Of a stretch of 64,000 nt of DNA, positions 7,778-13,949 are shown piece after piece. Each line of letters opens with the position of its first letter. Position 1 is the first letter of the stretch. The position numbers and the translations under genes are program-made. The DNA is taken from the NCBI RefSeq assembly GCF_004797125.1, contig NZ_CP038810.1, positions 930,001 to 994,000 on the forward strand. The letters run 5' to 3'. Source of the stretch: Flavobacterium sangjuense. GTDB lineage: Bacteria > Bacteroidota > Bacteroidia > Flavobacteriales > Flavobacteriaceae. The notes beneath the pieces were generated by a model. That model had not been told where the DNA came from. It did no database searches and worked only from the letters and a program-made list of their open reading frames with translations.

Positions 7778-7906
7778 ATGGCAAAAGATTCAGAAGGAAA
7801 AAAGTTTAACAGAATTCCAGCGCATACGAAAGTAGTTGATGGGAAGAAAGTAGAAGTAAAGGAACATATTAGAAGTAACAGAAGCGACAGTAAAGGTAAA
7901 AAATAG
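7778..7906 (+). CDS. Small basic 42-aa protein with PAHTK/VKEHIRS motif
   Basis: A 42-residue, lysine-rich protein starting MAKDSEGKKF. It contains RIPAHTKVVDGKKVEVKEHI, the small-protein pattern P-A-H-T...V-x-V-K-x-H-x-R that I recall from short bacterial and phage genes of unknown function. It is highly charged, with no membrane helix or signal peptide. It is preceded by a perfect Shine-Dalgarno. It is the first gene of a rightward unit with the 304-aa protein, whose start lies 67 bases after its stop, beyond a terminator-like hairpin. This arrangement predicts that the small protein is made in excess over the large one. It was too short for ordinary ORF calling. The function is unknown; an antitoxin-like or nucleic-acid-binding role is only a guess. 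Confidence 0.65.
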   Translation: MAKDSEGKKFNRIPAHTKVVDGKKVEVKEHIRSNRSDSKGKK

Positions 7907-7934
7907 TGCGCTTAAATTGACAGGAATAATAATC

Positions 7935-7960
7935 AACCCCAACTTAGGTTGGGGTTTTAA
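7935..7960 (+). terminator. Hairpin between the 42-aa and 304-aa genes
   Basis: AACCCCAAC (7935-7943) and GTTGGGGTT (7948-7956) pair perfectly with a four-base loop, followed by TT and an A run. It begins 28 bases after the small gene's stop and ends 17 bases before ATG 7974. It would act as a partial terminator that lowers expression of the downstream gene. Confidence 0.6.
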
Positions 7961-7973
7961 AAAAATTAAAAAA

Positions 7974-8888
7974 ATGAGAAAACTAGATTTTAATCGACAT
8001 TTTAATGTCGCAGGTAATCCGGAGCATACAAATATTTTGTTGCTAAGTGATTTAGAATTATTTATAGATCCTTATAATATTGCAAATAATTTAAAGGATA
8101 GCATTGCAAAACAAGTATACATAAGAAGCAAGGCATTTTTAGAAGTTTTAAATAGGACCTACATAGTTCCTAACGATGCTACTAACGGCTTAGCCTTTCT
8201 TTCCCATCTTCAGGAAGCTAATGAATATGGATTTGGGTATTCAAAAACCAATAAAGGGAAAGGAATAGGTCCAACAAAGGCTGAGATTATCTTTGGTTCT
8301 TTAAGCAGTAATCTTTTTGCTAGAGCTGGCGTTTCAATAACTAATGAGGCGCATAATGTTCTTTTATTAGTTAAAGGGATTGGACCAGATAATATGTCAG
8401 ATACACTAGCAAACGTTTGTAGAGACATATTTGCAGAATTTACATATCGGCAATGTTTGAAATATGGAATTCCGACATCTAAATTTGAAATTGAATATTT
8501 TGATGCAAAATCAAATTGTTGGATGAGTAAGGAAGTTGAATTGCCATCATACAAAGGGAAACGAATTATACTTGTACCTAAATTTATGATTGGTGGAAAG
8601 CGCGCTTACACGAGTGCCTATAATTGGTTTATTTCAAGTAATTACTTATCAAAGGAAATTTTAAGTGGTACCTTAAAAGTAGCAAATCCCAAAGGTTTCA
8701 TTAATAAACTAAAAGATGGAACAAGAAAAGCTATTATCAAGAACATCAATAAACATTTCAGAAAGCCTAAGGGTGAATTAGTTGATTTTGTAAAAAGATA
8801 TAATGGATCTTTGTTAGAGTTTCAAACTCATGTAAAAAACAATTTTCCAAATCTTAGTGATGATCAACTTTCTTTAATGTTGGGTTAA
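7974..8888 (+). CDS. Conserved protein of unknown function (ELFIDPY / GIGPD / LVPK)
   Basis: I chose ATG 7974 (304 aa). The longer frame from 7917 would be translated through the strong hairpin and adds no conserved-looking sequence. Motifs in order: ELFIDPY (28-34), GFGYSKT...GKGIGPT (about 84-101), GIGPDNMSD (135-143), YRQCLKYGIPT (about 158-168) and LVPK (200-203), with a basic C-terminus. I recognise this motif series from uncharacterised bacterial proteins (GIGPDxxSD...NI followed by LPxxxGKxxxLVPK) but know of no demonstrated activity. There is no signal peptide or membrane helix. It is co-oriented with the 42-aa gene and divergent from the sigma-ImmA operon, in an AT-rich accessory setting that would suit a defence or toxin-like module. 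Confidence 0.75.
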   Translation: MRKLDFNRHFNVAGNPEHTNILLLSDLELFIDPYNIANNLKDSIAKQVYIRSKAFLEVLNRTYIVPNDATNGLAFLSHLQEANEYGFGYSKTNKGKGIGPTKAEIIFGSLSSNLFARAGVSITNEAHNVLLLVKGIGPDNMSDTLANVCRDIFAEFTYRQCLKYGIPTSKFEIEYFDAKSNCWMSKEVELPSYKGKRIILVPKFMIGGKRAYTSAYNWFISSNYLSKEILSGTLKVANPKGFINKLKDGTRKAIIKNINKHFRKPKGELVDFVKRYNGSLLEFQTHVKNNFPNLSDDQLSLMLG

Positions 8889-8928
8889 AAAAAATTTAAT
8901 TGTATAGCTTATGGCAAAAAATTACTAA

Positions 8929-8957
8929 AAAAATCCTGTAAATTTTACAGGATTTTT
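8929..8957 (+). terminator. Intrinsic terminator after the 304-aa gene
   Basis: AAATCCTGTA and TACAGGATTT pair around a short AT loop and are followed by a run of T. Confidence 0.85.
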
Positions 8958-9007
8958 TTATTTATATATATTTAAAATAGCATAGAAGGAGTTTAGCTTC
9001 AACAAAA

Positions 9008-9032
9008 AAACCCAGTCTCTCAACTGGGCTTT
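9008..9032 (-). terminator. Terminator of the 116-aa gene
   Basis: Read leftward, AAGCCCAG and CTGGGTTTTTTT enclose an eight-base loop, 20 bases after the stop codon at 9052. Confidence 0.8.
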
Positions 9033-9051
9033 TACTTAAAGTAATTTTCTA

Positions 9052-9402
9052 TCATAATTGTTTTTTTCCTGGTTTTTTTCGTTCACTTTTTTTTACGCCA
9101 CCAGCCATTTCGTATTCCGAGCTATTCTTACCAAATCGGGTAGCTACTCCGGCTAGGATGCGTTCGTTCCAGTCTTTTATAACAGCGAGTTGTGCTATAC
9201 AAACATTGTATAAATTATCTACTGTACTAAGGGCTGTGTTGTAAGCTTCAAGATTTGAAGTTAAGGTGCCTACTTGTGTTTCGTAGTTTGCAACAGTAAT
9301 TCCGTTGCTTAGGTCTAACGCAGGGTCTATACTTTTTACCGCTGCCAATCGGGTTCTTGCTTTGTCAAGATCCATCACTCGCATTAACTTTTGTCGTGCC
9401 AT
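9052..9402 (-). CDS. Conserved Bacteroidetes protein with EYEMAGG...SERKKP tail
   Basis: A 116-residue protein. It is helical from about residue 5 to 85, including NYETQVGTLTSNLEAYNTAL, a pattern that could form a coiled coil. It ends in a conserved-looking tail GVATRFGKNSSEYEMAGG followed by a lysine/arginine-rich end. From memory, this tail recurs in small Bacteroidetes proteins of no known function. There is no signal peptide or membrane helix. The gene stands alone with its own terminator. Its upstream region is the 21-bp tandem array, which may influence its expression. Confidence 0.8.
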   Translation of the reverse strand: MARQKLMRVMDLDKARTRLAAVKSIDPALDLSNGITVANYETQVGTLTSNLEAYNTALSTVDNLYNVCIAQLAVIKDWNERILAGVATRFGKNSSEYEMAGGVKKSERKKPGKKQL

Positions 9403-9460
9403 GATTTCTAAAATTTAGTGATTAATAATTATTTTTTTTTGCTCAATTATCGAAAACCAA

Positions 9461-9776
9461 ACTAAATGCCAAAGAAGAAAAAGACTGTTAATTTTAAGCG
9501 TTTCTTAAGAAAGGGATTTCCTATACTAAATAAATAGTACGCTAAATTAAAGTAAGTGTTTACCAAACAAAGAAAGGGGTTCATGAAACTAAATAAGTAG
9601 TACTCCAAACTAAATTGGGAGTTCCCAAAACTAAATTCAGCGTTCTCATTACAAAGAAAATAGTTCACTAAACTAAATTCAGCGTACTCAAAACTTAATT
9701 AATAGTTCACTGAACAAAGAAAGTAGTTCACCAAACTAAAGTAAGCGTACTCTAAACTAAATTGAGAGTAAAAGAA
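9461..9776. repeat. 21-bp tandem repeat array (about 15 units)
   Basis: Twelve units of exactly 21 bp run without an indel from 9525 to 9776. About three decayed copies lie to the left (9461-9524), one offset by 1 bp. The unit starts AC(T/A)AAA, has a central AG/GG..GT(A/T)C and ends C..AA. Units at 9567, 9651 and 9714 share the variant start ACAAAGAAA. The period equals seven codons. On the minus strand one frame reads as heptads such as LFSFMNP and FSLVNYF, but a stop codon interrupts it and no good start exists. The array fills most of the gap between divergent genes at 9402 and 9835. Confidence 0.9.
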
Positions 9777-9822
9777 ATAGGCCTTTAACTTTCCTTTACC
9801 ACTCTCCACAGCAAATAAACCT

Positions 9823-9830
9823 TACTTTTG
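9823..9830 (+). promoter_or_regulatory. Candidate -7 box for the 116-aa exported protein gene
   Basis: TACTTTTG matches TAnnTTTG and lies only four bases before ATG 9835. Transcription would then begin at or next to the start codon. Either the mRNA is leaderless or the true start lies further in. Confidence 0.35.
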
Positions 9831-9834
9831 TCCC

Positions 9835-10185
9835 ATGTCTACAAAGAAATTCATAGGGTTTGTGTCGTTACTGTTGCTTTTTAGCTTTTCAGTAACTGCC
9901 CGTACCGTCATTACTGTCAATGAATCTTCAGACAACCGAAAGGAAACCTTCCACAAGGCAGACCATTCCTTGCATAAAAACATGCTGCAGCCTCAGGTAA
10001 TGCAGATTACTGTGCTGCCTGAACATTCGGCAAAACCGTTACCCTTTGCCTACAGTGCGCTGTGCTGCAGTGAAAGTATAAACCTGTCGTTACAACCTAC
10101 AAGACAGGCCAATGTATTTATTCAGGATGTGAATCGCTGTGAAAGTGTATCGCGGCTCCTGTTTCCCTTTCATTATTTTTGGTAA
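9835..10185 (+). CDS. Small exported protein of unknown function
   Basis: A 116-residue protein with a clear signal peptide (MSTKKFIGFVSLLLLFSFSVTA, cleavage near residue 22). The mature part is about 94 residues and has no domain I recognise. It contains a pair of adjacent cysteines (ALCCSES) plus a third (NRCESV), and ends in aromatic residues (FPFHYFW). The terminal aromatic could resemble an outer-membrane beta-signal, but the protein is too short to be a barrel. It lies 83 bases before the next gene in the same direction, so the two may be co-transcribed. Confidence 0.6.
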   Translation: MSTKKFIGFVSLLLLFSFSVTARTVITVNESSDNRKETFHKADHSLHKNMLQPQVMQITVLPEHSAKPLPFAYSALCCSESINLSLQPTRQANVFIQDVNRCESVSRLLFPFHYFW

Positions 10186-10268
10186 AGACTTCCTTTTTTA
10201 GCAACTAAAAATCGAATACCGTCGCATCCTTCCGGATAGCGGCACTAACTTTATTAAAAACAATTATC

Positions 10269-10745
10269 ATGGATACACCAGTTATCATTATAGGCCTTGT
10301 GCTTATAGCCATCGTGGTTTTCCCACTTTATTTTGTATTGAGGGCAAACCAATTAGACAAGAACCAAATCAAGACCCTTTTTGCCCAAAATAGTCAGGAT
10401 AATAAATACCAATTCGAGCTTATAGCAACTCACAACAGAAAGGCTTTAGGCATAGATTCAAAAAAGAAAGGCCTCCTTTTTATTGATTTCAACCTTAAGG
10501 AACCGTATGTGTCCTTTCAGGATTTAAAACAAAGTGAAAGCTGTAAAGTGGCAACCTCAAGTCCGCAGGGAAAATCGAATGTGCTGAAAAAAGTGGAATG
10601 GTTTTTTATGTCAAAAAAAGGCATACCGCAAAGCAACACCGTACTTTTTCACGATGCCGACAACGATTATATTGTCCCTGTGTACGCGCAGGAAGAGCTC
10701 AAACTGGCACAGCAGTGGCAGGAAGTCATTCAGAAACATCTTTAA
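10269..10745 (+). CDS. Membrane-anchored protein of unknown function
   Basis: A 158-residue protein. An N-terminal membrane helix (about residues 4-26, PVIIIGLVLIAIVVFPLYFV) is followed by a soluble domain of about 130 residues with alternating strands (for example YVSFQDLKQSESCKV and NDYIVPVYAQEELKL) and a final helix ending VIQKHL. I recognise no named domain. The C-terminal end recurs as short remnants downstream at 10809-10862 and 12664-12708, so a paralogue was probably once present nearby. Confidence 0.65.
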   Translation: MDTPVIIIGLVLIAIVVFPLYFVLRANQLDKNQIKTLFAQNSQDNKYQFELIATHNRKALGIDSKKKGLLFIDFNLKEPYVSFQDLKQSESCKVATSSPQGKSNVLKKVEWFFMSKKGIPQSNTVLFHDADNDYIVPVYAQEELKLAQQWQEVIQKHL

Positions 10746-10759
10746 ATAAGCAAAAGTCC

Positions 10760-10791
10760 AAAAGCCTGATACTAAACTATCAGGCTTTTTT
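10760..10791 (+). terminator. Intrinsic terminator
   Basis: AAAAGCCTGATA and TATCAGGCTTTTTT form a strong stem with a six-base loop, 15 bases after the stop at 10745. Confidence 0.9.
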
Positions 10792-10808
10792 GATTTAAAA
10801 AGATAAAG

Positions 10809-10862
10809 ACACTCTCTGAAAAGTATCGGCAGGTGTTGTATCCTGATGGTTTTTTGGATTAA
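10809..10862 (+). pseudogene. Remnant of a gene tail (LSEKYRQVLYP)
   Basis: An open stretch reads TLSEKYRQVLYPDGFLD then stop, with no start codon. It resembles the remnant at 12664-12708 (LSEKYAQGVIQKHL) at both DNA and protein level. It looks like a leftover C-terminus from a duplicated gene. Confidence 0.35.
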
Positions 10863-10971
10863 CAGCAAACAACATAATAGTTTTATTTGTATGTTTACCA
10901 TACACAATTTAATTTACTGAATGCTTCTGTTGGAAAATTCGCAGGACCATTCAGGGCTATTTTTTACCACA

Positions 10972-12645
10972 ATGAAAAAATGCATCCGACTTAGTCTTGT
11001 ACTTATCCTTTCCGCATTTGGCTCAGGCCAATTAAATGCACAAATTACAATCCTTGACCAGAGCATGCTTACCCAGGCAAGCTTTAATACGTTTACACCA
11101 GTGAGTGTTATTGGTGCTCAAGACTGGTATTTTGGGTCTTCTACTTATGGTGCGGTTTGCAGTGGCTATTATAGTGCACAAAACCACGAAAACGAAGACT
11201 GGCTTATTAGCCCTAATTTGAATCTGGCAGGAACAAACAATACAAAACTTACTTTTAGCCATACCCGTGGGAGCACTCCGTTTGTTAATGTAGGTGTTGC
11301 CGAAGGTTGGTATAAAGTTTTTGCAACGGCTAACTACAGTGGTGATCCTGCTACGACTGCATGGATAGAACTGACAGGCGTGAATCAAGCTATTACTGTG
11401 GGATGGCAGTTTGTTTCTTCGGGTGAACTTATCATTCCGGAAGCGGCTAAGTCAGCAAATTCACGTATTGCTTTCCGCTACCAGAGCAGCGCTACCCAAA
11501 GTGCAACCTGGGAAATAAAGAATGTCAAGGTTACGGCTGATGCGCCTGTAAACCCCAATACGAGTGAGTTCAAAATCACCAACTGGAACACCGAATGGCT
11601 GGGATGTACGGCTTTTGGACCTACAGATGAAAACCTGCAGTTTAGCAATGTTGCGGCTGCAATGCTGGCGATGGACTCGGATATCTATTGTATTCAGGAA
11701 GTTTCCAACTTGTTGACTAACCCATCTATCCCGGCACTTGTAGCTATTATGGGCAGTGATGTATGGGAAGGCAGAATTGTATATCCGAACGCTTATGACT
11801 GCGAACAAAGACAGGGTATCATATATAAAAAAGCACGAGTGCAGTATGTTTATTCGGCTATGTTAAGCAGTGGAAGTCCAGCTCAAGGCAATTCCTATTA
11901 TTACAATTGGTCAAGTGGGCGCTATCCTGCGCGATACGATGTAAACCTTGTTTCGGGTGCTAATCTCATCCCTTTGTCTATCATAAATATCCATGCCAAG
12001 GCCGAAGATGGCGATGCTGGGAGCTATACACGCAGGCTGGGTGGTTCGGAGGCACTAAAAACCATTCTTGACGGAACCGGTTACAACACCAGAAACCTCG
12101 TTCTTATTGGAGATTTCAATGATTACCTTGTCGGAACTACAAGCAGTAACTGTAGCTGTACGGACTCGCCCTATAAAAATTTTATGGATGACGTAACAAA
12201 TTATATTCCCACTACCCAGTATCTCAATGATGCGCATTGGAATCATCCGCTTATTGAGAATATCATATTATCTAATGAACTGTCATCAAACTACGTCATG
12301 AACAGTAGTGCCCAGGAAGTAGCCGCAGCCCAAAGCATAAGTGATTATTACAATACGACTTCCGATCATTTGCCTGTAAGCGCCCGTTTTCAGTTTTCAA
12401 CATTGGCCACTCCTTCTTATTCCGTTCCAACTTCATTTACCATTTATCCCAATCCGGTTGCAGCCGAGTTAACATTTGAAGGAACTGCGCCCGAGGATGA
12501 TGCAGCCATCATCTTATATGACCTAGCCGGCAGGAAGATGCGTTTTGAAAAAACAAATACGCATTCGCTTAATGTTGCCACACTGCCTTCGGGAATTTAC
12601 ATCTTAAAAGTAGGGAATAAGTTTGGACGTTTTGTGAAGAATTAG
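10972..12645 (+). CDS. T9SS-exported endonuclease/exonuclease/phosphatase family protein
   Basis: I chose ATG 10972 (557 aa) because it begins a signal peptide (MKKCIRLSLVLILSAFG, cleaving after NAQ). The frame from 10921 adds 17 unhelpful residues. Residues about 25-185 form a jelly-roll resembling choice-of-anchor J domains (NEDWLISPNLNLAG). Residues about 190-470 form an EEP-fold catalytic domain: NTEWLG, IQEVSN (metal-binding Glu), LIGDFNDY (catalytic Asp/Asn) and TSDHLPV (catalytic His near the end). The last roughly 80 residues are a T9SS type A tail with YPNPVAAEL. The likely role is degradation of extracellular nucleic acid or phosphoesters. The gene sits between two copies of a gene-tail remnant. 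Confidence 0.88.
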   Translation: MKKCIRLSLVLILSAFGSGQLNAQITILDQSMLTQASFNTFTPVSVIGAQDWYFGSSTYGAVCSGYYSAQNHENEDWLISPNLNLAGTNNTKLTFSHTRGSTPFVNVGVAEGWYKVFATANYSGDPATTAWIELTGVNQAITVGWQFVSSGELIIPEAAKSANSRIAFRYQSSATQSATWEIKNVKVTADAPVNPNTSEFKITNWNTEWLGCTAFGPTDENLQFSNVAAAMLAMDSDIYCIQEVSNLLTNPSIPALVAIMGSDVWEGRIVYPNAYDCEQRQGIIYKKARVQYVYSAMLSSGSPAQGNSYYYNWSSGRYPARYDVNLVSGANLIPLSIINIHAKAEDGDAGSYTRRLGGSEALKTILDGTGYNTRNLVLIGDFNDYLVGTTSSNCSCTDSPYKNFMDDVTNYIPTTQYLNDAHWNHPLIENIILSNELSSNYVMNSSAQEVAAAQSISDYYNTTSDHLPVSARFQFSTLATPSYSVPTSFTIYPNPVAAELTFEGTAPEDDAAIILYDLAGRKMRFEKTNTHSLNVATLPSGIYILKVGNKFGRFVKN

Positions 12646-12663
12646 GGATTTTGTAATTGGGTA

Positions 12664-12708
12664 CTTTCTGAAAAATATGCGCAGGGAGTTATTCAGAAAC
12701 ATCTTTAA
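12664..12708 (+). pseudogene. Remnant of the C-terminus of a 10269-10745 paralogue
   Basis: Reads LSEKYAQGVIQKHL then stop. Over about 25 bases the DNA (ATTCAGAAACATCTTTAAAT) matches the end of the 158-aa gene at 10731-10750, continuing beyond the stop codon. No start or upstream body remains. Confidence 0.5.
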
Positions 12709-12710
12709 AT

Positions 12711-12739
12711 AAACAAGCGGGTCAAAAGCCCGCTTGTTA
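12711..12739. terminator. Hairpin terminator between convergent genes
   Basis: AACAAGCGGG and CCCGCTTGTT pair perfectly around a seven-base loop. It lies between the rightward exonuclease-family gene and the leftward hsp20. T-rich flanks are weak on both sides, so it may serve both genes. Confidence 0.6.
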
Positions 12740-12758
12740 TAATTTGTTTGTTTACCCA

Positions 12759-13211
12759 TTAAGAAATTTCAATAAGTTTTGCCGGTTTCGGTAAAGCTTC
12801 TTCTTTTTTCGGAATGGTTAGATAAAGAATACCTTCGGTATACTGTGCATTTATCTTATCTACATCTACAATGTTTTCAGGTAAGGTGAAGGTTCTTCTC
12901 AACGACTCAAAGCTGAATTCTTTTCTGTGGTAGTTATCCAAATCGGTTTCCGATTGGGATTGTTTTTGGGCAGAAATGGTAAGTTGGTTTTTATCCACCT
13001 CTACTTTAAAATCTGCTTTGGTCATTCCCGGTGCCAATAGTTCGATGGCGAAGCTTTCGGTAGTTTCCTTAATGTTTACTGCAGGAATTACCGCATTGTT
13101 TTGGTCAAAAAAATTAAGATTCCCTTCATTAAAAGAATCACGATTAAAAAGGTTGTTTAAAAGCATCGGCCAGCTGTTGTTAATCATTGGCAGTCTTTTT
13201 AAAGTTTCCAT
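12759..13211 (-). CDS. Small heat-shock protein, Hsp20/alpha-crystallin
   Basis: This ATP-independent chaperone binds unfolding proteins in the cytoplasm as large oligomers. It is 150 aa. The N-terminal arm is about residues 1-45. The alpha-crystallin domain (about 46-140) includes FAIELLAPGMTKADFKVEVD and the conserved HRKEFSFESLRRTFTLPENI. YTEGILYLTIPKKE leads to the C-terminal LIEIS, a variant of the I-x-I anchoring motif. Length and order are typical. The gene is monocistronic with a convergent terminator at 12711-12739. No heat-shock operator was recognised upstream. Confidence 0.95.
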   Translation of the reverse strand: METLKRLPMINNSWPMLLNNLFNRDSFNEGNLNFFDQNNAVIPAVNIKETTESFAIELLAPGMTKADFKVEVDKNQLTISAQKQSQSETDLDNYHRKEFSFESLRRTFTLPENIVDVDKINAQYTEGILYLTIPKKEEALPKPAKLIEIS

Positions 13212-13383
13212 AATAATTTAGATTTAAAATTAGACAATAATTATTTTTTTCTCTCCACAAACAAGTTTTGTGCCGACACTGTTTTCGGTGAAAAAATGAC
13301 AGAATTTCGAAATGTTATAGTAATAAAAATGACAATTTTTCAGAAAATGGTGAGTATGCCCTGACTTTTAGTTTGGTTATAGT

Positions 13384-13417
13384 CAAAAGGCTAATACTAA
13401 AGTATCTGGCTTTTTTT
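13384..13417 (+). terminator. Imperfect terminator-like hairpin
   Basis: AAAAGGCTAATAC and GTATCTGGCTTTTTTT pair with two irregularities around a TAAA loop. It resembles the terminators elsewhere in the window but follows no open reading frame. Confidence 0.5.
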
Positions 13418-13491
13418 ATTTTCCAATGTTAAGTTTTCACTCAATGTTACCAAATTGTTAAGTAAAAGTTTTTTTAATGTAAAATAATGTA

Positions 13492-13499
13492 TACATTTG
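13492..13499 (+). promoter_or_regulatory. Candidate -7 box for the MORN-type gene
   Basis: TACATTTG matches TAnnTTTG and lies 33 bases before ATG 13533. A start at 13497 would lie inside this box, which supports the later start. Confidence 0.45.
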
Positions 13500-13532
13500 T
13501 TATGTAATTATGAATACTTAAAACCTACAACT

Positions 13533-13877
13533 ATGAAAAAGATAATGATTTTAGGCGCTTTAGCAATCTCAGCATTGACTTTTGCGCAAACAGGAAAACC
13601 ATTTTTGGAACAAGAAGGGAACTTGGTAAAAGCTACTTACTACTATGATAATGGACAAATCCAACAACAAGGTCATTTTAAAGATGGCAAATTAGAAGGA
13701 AGTTGGGTTTCTTATGATACTAATGGAAATAAAAAATCTATAGGTGAATATACTAACGGAGAAAAAACCGGAAAATGGTTTTTCTGGAATGATAAATCAC
13801 TAAGCGAAGTTGATTATTCAAACAGCAGAGTTGCCAAAGTGAAATCCTGGAGACAAGAAGCTCTTGCTAAAAATTAA
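13533..13877 (+). CDS. Exported MORN-repeat protein
   Basis: A 114-residue protein starting at ATG 13533, where a signal peptide begins (MKKIMILGALAISALTFAQ). The mature part contains MORN-variant repeats: YYDNGQIQQQGHFKDGKLEG, then YDTNGNKKSIGEYTNGEKTG, then a third partial unit ending WRQEALAKN. Such proteins are often annotated as YwqK-family antitoxins, but that name carries little functional evidence in Flavobacteria. The repeats probably form a beta-hairpin solenoid in the periplasm. The gene has its own promoter box and terminator, so it stands alone. Confidence 0.85.
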   Translation: MKKIMILGALAISALTFAQTGKPFLEQEGNLVKATYYYDNGQIQQQGHFKDGKLEGSWVSYDTNGNKKSIGEYTNGEKTGKWFFWNDKSLSEVDYSNSRVAKVKSWRQEALAKN

Positions 13878-13898
13878 AAAGTTAATTGTTTATAATGT

Positions 13899-13931
13899 AA
13901 AAAGGGAACCCAATTTGAGTTCCCTTTTTTT
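13899..13931. terminator. Bidirectional terminator
   Basis: AAAAAGGGAACcc and gaGTTCCCTTTTTTT pair strongly with T runs on both strands. It ends the MORN-type gene rightward and the RND efflux operon leftward. Confidence 0.85.
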
Positions 13932-13949
13932 ATTTATAGTTATCGGAAA

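Larger units (their letters stand above)
13212..13532. other. Intergenic region with an orphan terminator-like hairpin
   Basis: This stretch of 321 bases between hsp20 and the MORN-type gene encodes no plausible protein. It contains an imperfect hairpin followed by seven T (13384-13417, rightward) with no gene in front of it. The rest is AT-rich. A small RNA or a deleted gene could explain the hairpin. Confidence 0.4.

Noticed and set aside
7917..7973. Longer N-terminus of the 304-aa protein from 7917
   Set aside because: It runs through a stable hairpin, starts with TTG and gives no family-like residues.
9462..9668. 68-aa frame on the minus strand inside the 21-bp array
   Set aside because: It is a by-product of the repeat (period of seven codons). 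There is no start signal, the heptad frame is interrupted by a stop further upstream, and the array extends beyond the frame.
9525..9776. CRISPR array
   Set aside because: The units are contiguous 21-mers with no spacers, and no cas genes are present.
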